Shown: positions 33,191-44,737, counted from the stretch's first letter. The stretch is 64,000 nucleotides of DNA from Cryptomeria japonica (GCF_030272615.1 NC_081406.1:144624091-144688090); one strand, 5' to 3'. Made by a program: numbers and translations. Notes: generated from the letters alone by a model not told the origin.

Positions 33191-33560
33191 TCCTTGTTCT
33201 TTAATCATACATGCCTTGTCATCTCCAAATCTAACTACTCCACCATTAAATTCTTGCAAAGACAGAAACTTCCCTTTATCTCCAATCATATGATATGAAC
33301 AACCACTGTCAATTACCCATTCATCCTTGTCCTCAATTTTAGCACCAAGTGCCTTCTCCTCAGGTACATTCTCTTCTAATGCTGGACCATCTTCCTTAAT
33401 AGCCAAGAATACCCATTCCTTCCCATTGCTGGATCCACTAGCAAAGTCTTCTGCCAATTCATTATCTGAATCAATAATATCTTCCTCATCCGCTATGTAC
33501 CATGATTTGTCTCTATTTTTCATGAATCTATATCGATTACATTAAAATTTCTACCTTGGG
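33176..33560 (-). pseudogene. Copia D protease
   Basis: Open stretch 33176-33523: acidic linker, then WVIDSGCSYHMIGDKGKF, where D-S-G is the retropepsin active site (intact), and VRFGDDKACMIKEQGTI. The upstream gag zinc knuckle is cut off by the solo LTR at 33578-34598. Confidence 0.88.
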
Positions 33561-33577
33561 AATGAACATTCTTCTAG

Positions 33578-34598
33578 TGGTATGTGAAGAGAGAGTGATG
33601 GGTTACTGATTTCCATATGCGGTGAAGAATGAACGATGTAGAATGACTTGCGATCTGTTTGAGATTGTTTTATTCTATGCAAAGTGTTTGAACGGTCAGG
33701 ATTGGACCGCTTGTAATTGTAAACCTAAAATGTTTAGGGTTTAGGGTTTATGCTACCGACCTAATTGTTGTCTATAAGGTCGATGAGTTTTGATATTGTA
33801 AGTGTTGGAAAATGTTGTGTCTTGTATCTGAGTGATGAGATACTTGCCAGACCAGTGAGTGGAAAATTACAGTGTGATTGCAGAGTAGAGGAGCTGAAAG
33901 GGATCTTGCATTAGCATGTAGTGTTGTTATCAGATCAGAGCTTTACCTATTGTCTTCTAACCATTTCAACAGTAGGAAAATCCTTTTGCCAGGTAGCTTT
34001 AATAGGCTTATTGTAAATCCTCTAACCAGGTGACTCAAGATCATTGAGTTCTTGAAATCCTCTAGCAAGGTAACCTTTAACAGGGTTTCAACCTTTAACA
34101 GGGTATATAGCCATCCCTTAACCGGGTGATCTTTAACAAGATCGGTTCCTAACAAAACCTTATTGTAAAGTATTTAACCGGACTAGGCTCCTAATAGAGT
34201 GAGCTTCAAAAGAGTTCAAAAACAAGCTTGTGGGTATTCATTCCCACCGTGGTTTTTCCCATTTGGGTTTCCACGTGAAAAATTTGTGTGTCATGAGTTG
34301 TGCATTTTTCATGTGATGTTTAAATAGTCTTTGATTAGGTGAATATGCATGCAAATCTAATGGTTATGCTATTACTGACATAACACATGCATATGTATGT
34401 TGGTGAAGTAGTTATCAAGTATTGAATGTTATTCGAAGTATTCAATTTTACTGGTTTAGCTATTTGAAGTCTTACAGTATTTAACCGATATTGCAATAAT
34501 TAAGTTTAGTAATGAAGACAACCGATCAACATTGTTTTAACTTGATAAGTTGTTGAGAAGTTTTTGTTTGTACTGATTCACCACCCCTTTCAGTAACA
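33578..34598 (+). mobile_element. Solo LTR J inside copia D
   Basis: About 1021 bp, TGGTATGTG...TTCAGTAACA, opposite in orientation to D. It contains the LTR hairpin GGTTTTTCCC...GGGTTTCC (34252-34273) and the TGATTCACCACCCC box near its end. The flanks TCTAG (33573-33577) and GTTAG (34599-34603) match at three of five positions, so the left boundary is uncertain. It separates gag from protease of D. Confidence 0.65.
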
Positions 34599-34603
34599 GT
34601 TAG

Positions 34604-35470
34604 GATATTTGTTGTTCATCATTATTCATAATTTTTTCCTTCATACTTACTTCCTACCGGCCCTTTCGGTACTCTTCTAGAAAATAGTGCTTCAAATTGC
34701 TCAAATTCATCATCTTCTCTCTTCATATCTTCTAATTCTTTTGCATATAAAGCTTTCTAGTCTTGCTTACCGGTTGCAGATGTAGATGCATGAAAAGTAG
34801 GTTCAGTCTTTACAACTCCAGAAGGTCCAAATTCCTCAAGCTCAAAAATAGATAGTTTCCCAACCAAAGTATCTCTGTTGACAGATGTATTAGCCATTGT
34901 TCTCAACTCATTGATAGCAGTAGCCTTAATTTTGTAAGCCGATGGTAGGGCTCTCAGGACTTTAGAAACAATTTCATCTTCGCTCAAAGTTCCACCACAA
35001 CATTGAATTCCCATAACAATCTTATTTACTCTTTCCATGAATGCAGTAATCCTTTCATCTTCTTCCATTTTCAGGTTTTCATATCTCGCCTGGTAACCAT
35101 CAAGTTTAGCAATCTTCACTGTAGGGTCACCTTCATTAAGAGTTTGCAACTTATCCTATATAGCATTTCCAAATAATTTGTTTATTAATCCCATTATTTC
35201 CTGATCAAAAAGTGCACACAAGAGGGCTTATCTTTCTCTACAATCATTCTCAAGCTACTTGTCCAGGTTTGCGAGAGGAGGATTGCCAGATCCCGAATTA
35301 AAGGGTATGACATCATTCTGTGCGATCTCCCAAATCACCTTACCAAGACATCTCAAATGAGTCTCCATTCGAATCTTCCATACTGTATAATTTGTTCCTT
35401 CAAGCCTTGGTATATCCCTTCGAAAGATAGCTCCAGAAGAACTGGATGAACTTGAACTGTTAGTTGCCAT
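34604..35470 (-). pseudogene. Copia D gag
   Basis: Starts at ATG 35468-35470 with a serine run, then IPRLEGTNYTVWKIRMETHLRCL, a frame break near 35255, LQTLNEGDPTVKIAKLDGYQARYENLKMEEDERI, FMERVNKIV, LSEDEIVSKVLRALPSAYK and LSIFELEEF. This is the UBN2-type copia gag. The zinc knuckle is lost or interrupted by solo LTR J. Confidence 0.88.
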
Positions 35471-35514
35471 AGGATTTTCCTCAAGCGGCTAAGCTTTCTA
35501 CAGAGAGGACCAAA

Positions 35515-35526
35515 GCTCTGATACCA
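35515..35526 (-). promoter_or_regulatory. Copia D primer binding site
   Basis: Plus strand GCTCTGATACCA, the complement of TGGTATCAGAGC, two bases from the 5' LTR. Confidence 0.93.
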
Positions 35527-35714
35527 ATTGTTAGACAGTTCAGATAACTAGAAGACAACTAAGAGGGGGGAGGGGGGTGAGTCAGTTGTCATAGATTACC
35601 AGAAGCATTAGCAATTTAAACTTTAATACCGTAACCCAAAACAATAATACCAAAATAATAGTTAATCCAATTAAGCATAAACAATAATCATTGAATAAAT
35701 GCCATCCACACAAC

Positions 35715-36058
35715 TGTTACATGCTAGGGTTGCCATTGCACCAAAAGATTGACCTGTCAATGACCGATACAACCACTAGACTTATAGAATCCATAGGAGG
35801 CTGTTAAACCATGTCACGAATCCTCGCGAGGGATGTTGGCCCACTGCCAACAATCCCCCTCCCAACGTCACTCACCGCGACCTGCGTGATTCGAACCTGT
35901 GACCAAGCTCTGATACCACTTGTTACAAGCTAGGGTTGTCGTTGCACCAAAAGATCAACCTATCAATGCCCGATACAACCACTAGACTTATAGAATCCAC
36001 AGGAGGCTGTTAAACCATGTCGCGAATCCCTGCGAGGGACGCTGGCCCACTGCCAACA
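35715..36058 (-). mobile_element. TRIM element, 344 bp, both LTRs intact
   Basis: A complete miniature LTR retrotransposon: LTRs of 138 bp at 35715-35852 and 35921-36058 (TGTTAC...CCAACA), 68 bp between them, an iMet primer site (complement of TGGTATCAGAGC at 35907-35918) and a polypurine tract (complement of ATCCCCCTCCC at 35853-35863). It is flanked by perfect ACAAC duplications (35710-35714, 36059-36063), and the D 3' LTR lacks it. There is no coding capacity. The two LTRs are nearly identical. Confidence 0.95.
35853..35920 (-). other. TRIM internal segment with tRNA-like B box
   Basis: 68 bp. On the minus strand, just after the primer site, it reads CACAGGTTCGAATCACG, close to the RNA polymerase III B-box consensus GGTTCGANTCC. 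No A box or tRNA fold is evident. Confidence 0.5.
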
Positions 36059-37101
36059 ACAACACCAAGATTTGTACGTGGAAAACCCAATAAAGGGAAA
36101 AACCACGGTGGGAAGCCTACCCACAGTCAGATAATACTTTTGTAGTAAGTATGTGAATTACAATGAAGGGGCACTTGCAGGAAGGCCAACAACCTAGAGC
36201 ACATGGCTCATCACAAAAGGAGCCTCATTGAATACATATAAATCTAGAGTACAATCTGAAGAAGTGTTGAACTACAAAAGATAGCATCTCCTATTCCAGA
36301 GTATAGTTTCGGTTAAGCTCAATACGAGAGGACTAAATCCTCTTACACAAACCCAATTTGATCTCTAATGATCGAACAACTCCTCTGCCTGAATGATATT
36401 ACATTATTCACACATTACATTCCTTGACCATGACCTCTTACATTAACCATGATGATCTACAATGAGATCTTACATCTATTTATACAAAACCTCGACCATA
36501 AACAATCAAGTCGGCCACCAGACAATAAATTGATTATATAATTACAAACCATGTTGGCCTAAGACCAAACAAATAATATCAAAACATAAGACATCCTGAA
36601 AATACAACAATAGGTCCTATCCACATGTTACATCAATGTTGGTCCATAACCTAGATCAATCGAGACCAAGTATAGGTCCACATGCTTCAGCGATGATCTC
36701 CAAAGGCCAAGTCTCGAACATGATCACCAACAACATCCTGAAACTCCATCAGAAGCTGCACCAACACCACTTATGCAATTCATCAAAGATCTCTATCAAA
36801 AGCTTTACCGGTGAAACCCTCGTCGAAACCACAACCTAAACTTCTAAGAAGCAAGATAGTATTCGATCACCAGACCAAAACCAACTGACCAAGTATGAGT
36901 ATAATTATCATGAACAAGCCAATTCCATCACCAAATTATATTGAAGCCTATTGGATCAAGCCAGATCCAAGTTAACCAGAAATCACTCAACCTACCGAAA
37001 CCAGAAGGGTATCGGTAAAGCATCCAAATAGATAGTGTTGATATCAATGACAAAACATCAATGCAACACATAATCAATTCTACCAAATGCCCAACATGAG
37101 C

Positions 37102-37219
37102 TAGTGTTGGAGCCTGGCTAATTTTATTCTCATTATTGGGTAGTGGGTTTTTAATACTAATCTTAGTTTGAGTGGGAAATTTGATAAAGTCTTTTTCAAA
37201 ATCTTATTGCAGGAAGAAG
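37102..37219 (+). other. Copia C leader with decayed primer site
   Basis: Begins TAGTGTTGGAGCCTGG, which lines up with the AGTGGTATCAGAGCCTGG leader of copia N with several changes. I read it as the decayed primer site of C, split from its LTR by copia D. Confidence 0.5.
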
Positions 37220-37990
37220 ATGACAAGCACAATTGGAAAAGCTGAGTCATAGAATTTTAATGGTAGCAACTTTAAACTATGGAAGTTGAAAATAGAGGAT
37301 ATGCTCATATATTAAGATATGTGGACTTCAATATTTAAAACAAAAGCCCAAGTTACACCATAAGATTTTTGAGATATCATGGATCAAAAGGATAAGCAAC
37401 TCATAAGGATTTGTTTAGTAGACTCTTTCTATTAAATGTCCACAAAGAGAAGAGTGTGAAATAGATATTTCAAAGTAGCTTGGAGATGTTTATTAGGCTA
37501 AATCCTTGGTAAACAAGCTTTTCTTAAAAAATAATATGTATTCTATGAAGATGGAATATGGAGGATTCATTGCTAATCATCTCAGTGCATTCAACATGAT
37601 AGTTGTTTAGTTTGGTTATGTTGGTCAAGGTTATGAGGGGAATCGTTGGACGCTTCTATTGTGTTCTTTTCTAGACTCAGGGGACCAACTTGTTATGGCT
37701 ATTAGGAGTACAACCACCAAGTTTAATATGGATGAGGTGGTAGAATCATTACTTTCTAAAGAGATGCAGAGGAAGAATTTTGAGTTAGCTAAGGATCCTC
37801 TTGCAGTACATGGTAGATCAATAAAGAAATAAAAGGAGAGGATAAAAATTCCATGGGAGATTTGAGTCCCTTGGAAAGTCTATGGCAAAGTGTTGGAACT
37901 ATAAAAAAATTGATAATTTCTAGATAGAATGTAAGGAGAAGAAGAAGAAGAAAATAAATCCCTTCTATTCAAATTTCTCGATAAATCCTC
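37220..37990 (+). pseudogene. Copia C gag, decayed
   Basis: From ATG 37220: the FNGSNFKLWKLKIEDMLI start typical of this lineage, then broken blocks for the KQLIRICL helix, the lysine-rich Y-S-M-K segment and a degenerate zinc knuckle near 37885-37945. There are stops in every frame. The gag start matches copia N and K, so the three are one lineage. Confidence 0.82.
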
Positions 37991-37999
37991 TTAGGATGA

Positions 38000-39131
38000 T
38001 AGTGAAGCCTTTGTCACAGTCTTGGAAATGCATGGATCGAAAGATGTGTGGTCGTTATATTTGGGTGCATCTTTCCACATGACCTCACATCAAGGTTGGC
38101 TATTAAATATGAATAATATGATGGTGGCAAAGATGTATCTTAGTGATTAATCTCATCTGAAGGTTGTTGGATGCGGAAGAGCCAATAATAGACTTCCTAA
38201 TGGAAGAGTGAAGGGGATTGATGATGTTATGCCTATCCTGGGTTTGACACAGAATCTACTCTCTGTAAGTAAATTGAATTATGTGGGTGTGCTGGTTATT
38301 TTTCACAAGGATGATGAAAGATGAATAGAGTTTATATGTTGATTGCTAAGGGTGTTCAGATTGGCACCTTGTATAAGTTGGATGCATTCATAATACTTTT
38401 TATGGATTCTAAGAAGAGGGCTCTAGATTCTTTATCCTCACCATCAATTTGAGTTGTGAAGAGGATTATTGCTTCTACATGTGATGGTCATGTTTTTTGG
38501 GTACCCAAGGATGCCAGTGATTTTTAGATGACACTTACAGTTAAGAAGACAATGTAATGACACCAAAGACTTGGTCACGTTGGTGAGAAGGGTCTTAAAA
38601 CCCTAAAGAATAAATTCCCCATTAAGGGGCTTGATAATTGTAATCTCAAAGTTCAATTTATGTGAATATTGCCTAAATGGTAAATAAAATTATGTTAATC
38701 TTTATTCAAGTTTTCACAAGTCTTTTGGTTTGTCGGATTTGGTACATTCTATTGTTTTTGGTCTAGCAAATTCTCCTTTGATTTCTAGATCTATGTAATT
38801 TTTTTCATTCATTTATGACTATAGTAGAAGGACATTTCTTTATTTTTCTAGATGCAATTATGAATTCTTTAGTCAGTTTAAGGACTTTAAGGCTCTTGTT
38901 GAAAATTAGACTAGTAGAATGATTATTTTTTTGAGGACTAATAATGATGGCAAGTTTTTCTCAACATATTTTGATAGGTTCAATAAGGACCATGAGATTT
39001 AGAGGAATATGAAAACTCCAAATGCCCCTTAGTAGAATGGAGTTGTGGAGAGGGTGAATAGGACATTGATGCAGAGGTATAATAGTATGCTTAGTGGTAA
39101 TGATCTCGAAGAAAAGTTTTGGGCTGATGTT
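38000..39131 (+). pseudogene. Copia C protease and integrase, first part, decayed
   Basis: Protease remnant near 38045 (W-S-L-Y-L-G-A-S-F-H-M-T; D-S-G lost), a GAG-preintegrase block at 38550-38700, and integrase core segments through NGVVERVNRT and MLSGNDLEEKFWADVV at about 39035-39131. Copia E entered here. The motif continues in frame at 56041 with TTYYLVNRTPT. Confidence 0.83.
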
Positions 39132-39920
39132 GTAGTTGTTGAATATCCAGGCAACTAAGAGGGGGGGTGAATCAATTGACAATAAAATTTTCTTTTAGAA
39201 TTAATTAAAAGATCTAGAAAAATTGGTAGAATTGATAAAATGTGAAAGAATATACACAAAACTGTTGGCATTGAGGTTGTCATTGATGTCAACATGTATG
39301 TGTGCATGACTAAGTTGACAAAGTTGCAGAGAAACATACTAGACACCCACTAGATGAAGATGCAACAGGTATGCAAAGTTGATTGATTTCAACAGTTGAG
39401 ATGATGCAGTAGAAATGATAAGTGCCACAAAGAGCAAGTGCAACTGGATAGAATGATAGCCTCACTTTTACTAGTCAGAGATGTGGAGACATGTAGGCAT
39501 CAGGTGGGCAAAGTATAGAGATGCAACATTATGTGTGCTCTAGAGTAAGATGAAGATGCAAACATGCCATATGATGATCTTGGGAGAAAGGTCAAGGTTT
39601 CCTAGAGCAGATAACTCACAAAGGGAAGGTGAGTAGATGGTATGGTCTCAGGTTGAGAGAGATGCAAGATGTGCCCCATAGGAAGATCAGATTAGCTGAT
39701 ACATTGTTGCATCAAGGGATTTAAGGACTAAGGCCATGGTGCTATGATTGCATGAAGCAAACATTGTTGTCCAAGAGCATAAGTACTTGTTGCAATATTA
39801 TATAACATGACACATCATATAACACACCGTGTTATATGCACAAGGAGATATAGGAGGAATGCATGAAGTGCGTCATTGGGACATGAAAATTGACAAAGGA
39901 GGACATAGACAATTGTGTTG

Positions 39921-40420
39921 AAAATGTATTGTAAAATCTGGTATGACTTAGAAAATGTATTGTAAAATCTGGTATGACTCAGAAAATGTTAGCTATAGTT
40001 GTCAATAACATGTAGGTTATCGCATGCAGTTACATGGAGTATCAATCGCAGTTGTCAATAACATGTAGGTTATCACTATCTACAAAGCCACAAAATGTGA
40101 TTGCAAATGTCAATAACACGACAAGATAATCGTGTTGGTCTATTGGAATGTCAATAACATGACGGTTATGCGGCCCTTGCTATCTCACAACATGAATGGT
40201 TGAAGATAAGTGACTATGTGGGAAAACACTACATTGTGGTGAATGAAGTCAATAACATGATAGGTTAGCCATGTTGCCATCCCACAACAAGAAACACTTA
40301 AGGCAAAACACTCTATGGGCTAGTCGCTAAAGTGTGATGGAGATGTCAATAACATGCAAGTTATGTTGCTCGGATTATCCCATGACATGTTATTCACTAT
40401 TAGATAACCTTCCTAGATAA
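39921..40420 (+). repeat. Repeat-rich U3 of LTR F
   Basis: A tandem pair of a unit with ATGTATTGTAAAATCTGG (39925-39985) comes first. Then come six spaced copies of GTCAATAACATG-GTTAT (starts near 40001, 40054, 40109, 40150, 40248, 40345). AATAAC and GTTAT within each copy are inverted to one another. No coding potential. Confidence 0.75.
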
Positions 40421-40617
40421 CACTTAAGTGGAGAGAACAATGTTATATCTTATCCCGCGTTGTCAAAATTGATCAATGATGGTTGTCCAGGATAAGATAG
40501 TCAAAGGAGGTCAAAGCAGAGAGATGTTCTCTCTTATCCCGTGGTGTCAAAAGTGACCAAAAAAAGTCACGTGGGATAAGAAACTAAAGGGGAGATTGCG
40601 GATTCCCTTATCCCGCA

Positions 40618-40978
40618 TGGTGCAGAGGCACCTAAGCACACAAGCATACCAGGAGGTTAAAAATCATAATATGAGCAATTTTATTGTATTTGAGTCATTC
40701 ATAATGTATTAAGGTTATTTGAGTCCAGTGAATCATAATATGTAAGACTAAATGAGCCATTTTGTCCAAAGATATCATGGTCCATCTTGAAGTGTTTAAA
40801 GTGTCCATGTAAGGGTTAGAGTCTTTTATGTCAAAAATGCAAAAATTGTAAAAATTGCAAAGTTGCAGTATTGCCAAAAAGTGCAACAAAAGTGTAAAAA
40901 TGAAATACATTGGTTATGAGGTGGTTGGAGTAGTTAGAAAGGAGTTGGAAATGGTTTATAAAATCATGTTTGGTCAAA
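40618..40978 (+). repeat. Direct repeat H, left copy
   Basis: TGGTGCAGAGGCACC... This 361-bp block is repeated at 44377-44737 with about ten differences by eye (near 97%). It is probably an LTR or the first part of one, starting TG. The duplication at its ends was not resolved. Confidence 0.7.
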
Positions 40979-41586
40979 ATCAAGAAGGTAGATCAGTTTG
41001 GAGGGGATTTGACAAAGATTATCCATCAAACCCTCAAATTGTCATGAGGTTTTAAGGAATCTGTGACTGTCATAGATCCATGGAAGATCAAATTTGGTGT
41101 AATTTTTATATGTAGATGTTATTTAATGATATATTGATGAAATATCTTACAGATGAATCCTTTCTTGTGCATTTTTGTGGAGTATTTGGCAAGATATGTT
41201 TGTTTTTTCAATGATTGTCAAAACCCTGCCAAGGGTTACCCATTTTTGGGAAAATGATCATAACTTTTTATTTCACCGTTGGATCTTTCTATAATTTGGA
41301 GGAAAGTTTTATAACTAGCATTTCTAGAATCTGACTGGAGAGATTATCTAGGTTATTAATATTTTAAGAGTTATTAATTTCTGTTCATGACTATAATTTC
41401 ATGACTAGAATAGAGTCAATTTCATAGTTTGGACAAATTCTTGGTTTTCATTTGCAAGAAATGAATAGATGAAGGGTTTAAATGATTCGGGTTTAATGCA
41501 TGATATATGGATCTAAAATAATTATGGATTGATATATATGGAGAAGATTTGAAAATGGTTATTTGATTGATGTTTTCATGATGCTC
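40979..41586 (+). other. Non-coding stretch between repeat H and element G
   Basis: No gene. It has LTR-like text (for example the region around 41250-41310). It may be the remaining LTR or leader of element H. Confidence 0.5.
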
Positions 41587-43952
41587 TGCAACCAAAAACT
41601 CATCAGCAAAAACCAAATAACAAATCCTTCTATGATAGAGAGGATAGTGCTAGGTGGTTGCTAGGTGACTAGTATGTTTTCTAGGTAATAGTTACTTACT
41701 ATTTTCAAGGTGTAAACACCAAGGTCAGAGTGCAATTAGCTCAAGGGTAGTCTAACAACTCACCTTGTTCCACCTCCCTATGTCAAGCTCTCCCTGGCTA
41801 CTCAAAATGCTCCAACTCCATAATCTCTCTGGTTTGGTAATCCAACTCCCTACTCACCCAAATGGCATTCAATCCTCTATTCCTGATCTACTCTCCAACT
41901 GAAAAAAGACTCCTCTTAGTGGATTATGAGTTTGAGACAAGTTTTGTTTCCTTGGATGTTTGTGGGTCTTCTACATTTTGGAGTGTAGAAGCCTTCACAA
42001 GTGCTGCAACCTAAATTTTGGAGTCTTCCCCACCAAAAGGGTTAAATTCACAAATGGAAAACTTGTTTCAACTATTTTTGTTGAGCTTTATGCCTTACAT
42101 CCTTCATGTTTGTACCCGATTTGACAAAAACTTAATTTTGAGGCCTAAAAAGGCTACAAGGAATTAGCCCTCCATTAGGGGTTTTGTGCTCACCTTGTTC
42201 AAACGATGGACTTCCAGAACAAAATCTTAACATTTATGGATACCCTTTTGGGAAAAATTGAAGATTCATAAAGTTTCAAGGTCTCTTAGGCCTTCTCCAT
42301 GACTGTCCCAAAAATGGGTGAAAATGGAGGGTTTTGAAGGGTTTTGATGGTGAAAAAACCAAGATCCAAACTATAAACCTCCAATATTGATAAAAGACCT
42401 TAGTTCCATCATAATACTGACTATTTAGGCCACAAATAAGAATATTTACACTTCAAAGTTTGAAGAACAAGTTTTTACAAAAAGTTGCTTATAAGGAAAA
42501 TGCAACATTTTACAACTTTTCCAATATTGCCTCTTTCAAACACATCATTTGCAAACAAAACCAATTACATTCAAAATGTGAACATGTATACAATCTAGAA
42601 GAAAAGAAGAGTCATGTTAGCCCTGCATACAAGCATTAGGCAATTACAAAATGGATTAATTCACTGTCAAGTTGACTGTTGCTGCCCTTTTGTCTTTCAT
42701 TGTTTTTTTGTAGTTCACTGTGACCTGCACTTTCACTGTTAGAACTCTTCACAAAAAGTTTGTTTGGGTTCTCCTTGACAAGGCTCAATCTTCCATGGCT
42801 TATTGACCTTCATACTTGTCAGTTTGAAGGAGGAGATTACAAATATAACTTCAAAGAAAATGTAAAACTCAGTCCCAGCTGACTGTGACAACAAATTTGC
42901 ATTCCCAAACTTGCCTCAAAGATCATTGATTGATCTTGGCAACTCCAAGCTCATAGATGACATAGAGAACACTCCTTGTGCTTTTTTGCAAGCAATTAGA
43001 AGGAGGTATACAACCTTACAAGCTCCAATACATGATGGAGAGTAGGCTAATGAAAGAAAATAGACTCTAAAACAATGACTCGCTGGTTTTTTACAATATT
43101 TTCCAAAACTAAACATGAAAACATTCTCCTTATGGATTAGAAAGCCTCTTTTCCTTGGCATACAAACTTCTTCATCAAGGCAAGTCTATTCAACTTTTAA
43201 ATGCACTTGCTATAATAGAGCAAAGCATTAAATTCCTTTAAGGCCCTAGCCAAATGGCACACTTGCCTAGGGCTTAATGGCCACAAAAACTCCTTACACT
43301 TGCATTCTTGAAAACAAAACTTGTATTTACATAGTCTACAAGTTGACCAACTGGTTCTTGGGAAGCCATGAGCATTTTAGGACTCCAAGAAGCCAAGTTG
43401 GTCAAGCATCCTTGCAAATTCCTAGACAAGGCAGTGAAACTATCAAATCAAACTAATTTTGCCACAAACTCAAAACTTGATAAAATCAAATGCCACCAAA
43501 GGGAAAAGTTTAAGAAAACATATTAGAATCAGAAAATGCAAGAACAACATGGCCAAGTACAGCTGGTGTACGGATTGTTATTCGCATGGAGCCAAAACTA
43601 GAGAAAACCAAACAAAACTAGTGTAAATTTGCAAAATGCTTCTTCACTTCGAATGATCAACCCTTACAATAGTTAAAAGAGGAGATTAAATACCTCTCCA
43701 AGTTGGTTAACCTTCTGTATAGACAAGTACATGTCCAAGGGCACTTAATTTTGACATTTTGATGCCTAAATGACAACTTTTGGTGCCTAGAAAATGCAAG
43801 ATTGACCTCCAAAACTAACCATCACCTAAAAATACTTCTCATGCCTTAAACCCAAACCTAAAACATGTCTAAAACCTTTTCAAAACAAAAACCACAAAAA
43901 GAACTCATGAAGGATTTGTTATTTGGTTTTTGCTGATGAGTTTTTGGTTGCA
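41587..43952. mobile_element. Element G: 2.4-kb TIR DNA element, non-coding
   Basis: Ends are a perfect 44-base inverted repeat (41587-41630 and 43909-43952), starting TGCAACCAAAAACTC. The flanks TGATGCTC (41579-41586) and AGGTGCTC (43953-43960) agree at six of eight bases, suggesting an 8-base duplication. The interior has no recognisable transposase. The only open stretch (42916-43161 minus) has no motif. The superfamily is undecided (hAT-like size of duplication). Confidence 0.65.
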
Positions 43953-44376
43953 AGGTGCTCGTCCATCTAGCTGCAAGAAGGCAGACATGAAGGTCTATCA
44001 TGGGGCCATAGGAGATGGTCCAAGGGGCCTAAGAAGGAGGTTCAGTTGGTTGCCAAAAGACTAGGGAGAGAGGCAAAGAGGAGAACTCCTAGGTGAGGCA
44101 TATTAGTTGTTGGTGAGGTGATGTAGCATGAAGAGGTGGACATATGGTTAGGAAAAGCACCATTGATGGCAGCCATACACACTCCATTGGAAGGAGTCAT
44201 AGGAAGATTTATTGAAGGGAGATTGCAGCAGCATATAGATAATGAAAAAAGAATGAAGAGGCATGAAGAGACAAAGATTAATGAAGACAAAGGTGAAGAT
44301 TTCATTCAAAAATTTTCTTGCAGGTCATTGTACCCACATTTCCAAGGGACTTGGAAACTTTTCAAGGTTGGGAGTA
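43953..44376 (+). other. Stretch before right H repeat, possible coding remnant
   Basis: One frame is moderately open (WLGKAPLMAAIHTPLEGVI around 44140-44200) but has no known motif. It ends in a purine-rich AAGGTTGGGAG (44365-44375) that would suit a polypurine tract directly before the H repeat at 44377. Confidence 0.4.
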
Positions 44377-44737
44377 TGGTGTAGAGGCACCTAAGCACAC
44401 AAGCATACCGGGAGGTTAAAAATCATAATATGAGCAATTTTATTGTATTTGAGTCATTAATAATGTATTAAGGTTATTTGAGTCCAGTGAATCATAATAT
44501 GTAAGGCTAAATGAGCCATTTTTTCCAAAGATATCATTGTCTATCTTGAAGTGTTTAAAGTGTCCATGTAAGGGTTAGAGTCATTTATGTCAAAAATGCA
44601 AAAATTGTAAAAATTGCAAAGTTGCAATATTGCCAAAAAGTGCAACAAAAGTGTAAAAATGAAATACATTGGTTATGAGGTGGTTGGAGTAGTTAGAAAG
44701 GAGTTGGAAATGGTTTATAAAATCGTGTTTGGTCGAA
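44377..44737 (+). repeat. Direct repeat H, right copy
   Basis: Second copy of 40618-40978. After it the sequence diverges from the left copy within about 30 bases. Confidence 0.7.

Larger units (their letters stand above)
29021..37096 (-). mobile_element. Copia D, RT core deleted
   Basis: Minus-strand copia with LTRs at 29021-30231 (3') and 35529-37096 (5', holding a TRIM), primer site, gag, protease, integrase, partial RT and RNase H. It sits at the primer site of copia C. The flanks TCAAC (29016-29020) and TGAGC (37097-37101) match at three of five bases, so the duplication is weak. The C sequence resumes in the expected place, however. A solo LTR at 33578-34598 splits gag from protease. 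Confidence 0.88.
35529..37096 (-). repeat. Copia D 5' LTR with TRIM inside
   Basis: 1568 bp including a 344-bp TRIM plus its 5-base duplication. Without them it is 1219 bp, close to the 1211 bp of the 3' LTR. Confidence 0.9.

Noticed and set aside
35880-35906. A tRNA gene in the TRIM
   Set aside because: Only a B-box-like core is present. The T-stem does not pair and no cloverleaf or A box can be drawn.
40001-40365. CRISPR-like spaced repeats
   Set aside because: Spacing is irregular, repeats are short and diverged, the context is a plant LTR, and no cas genes are present.
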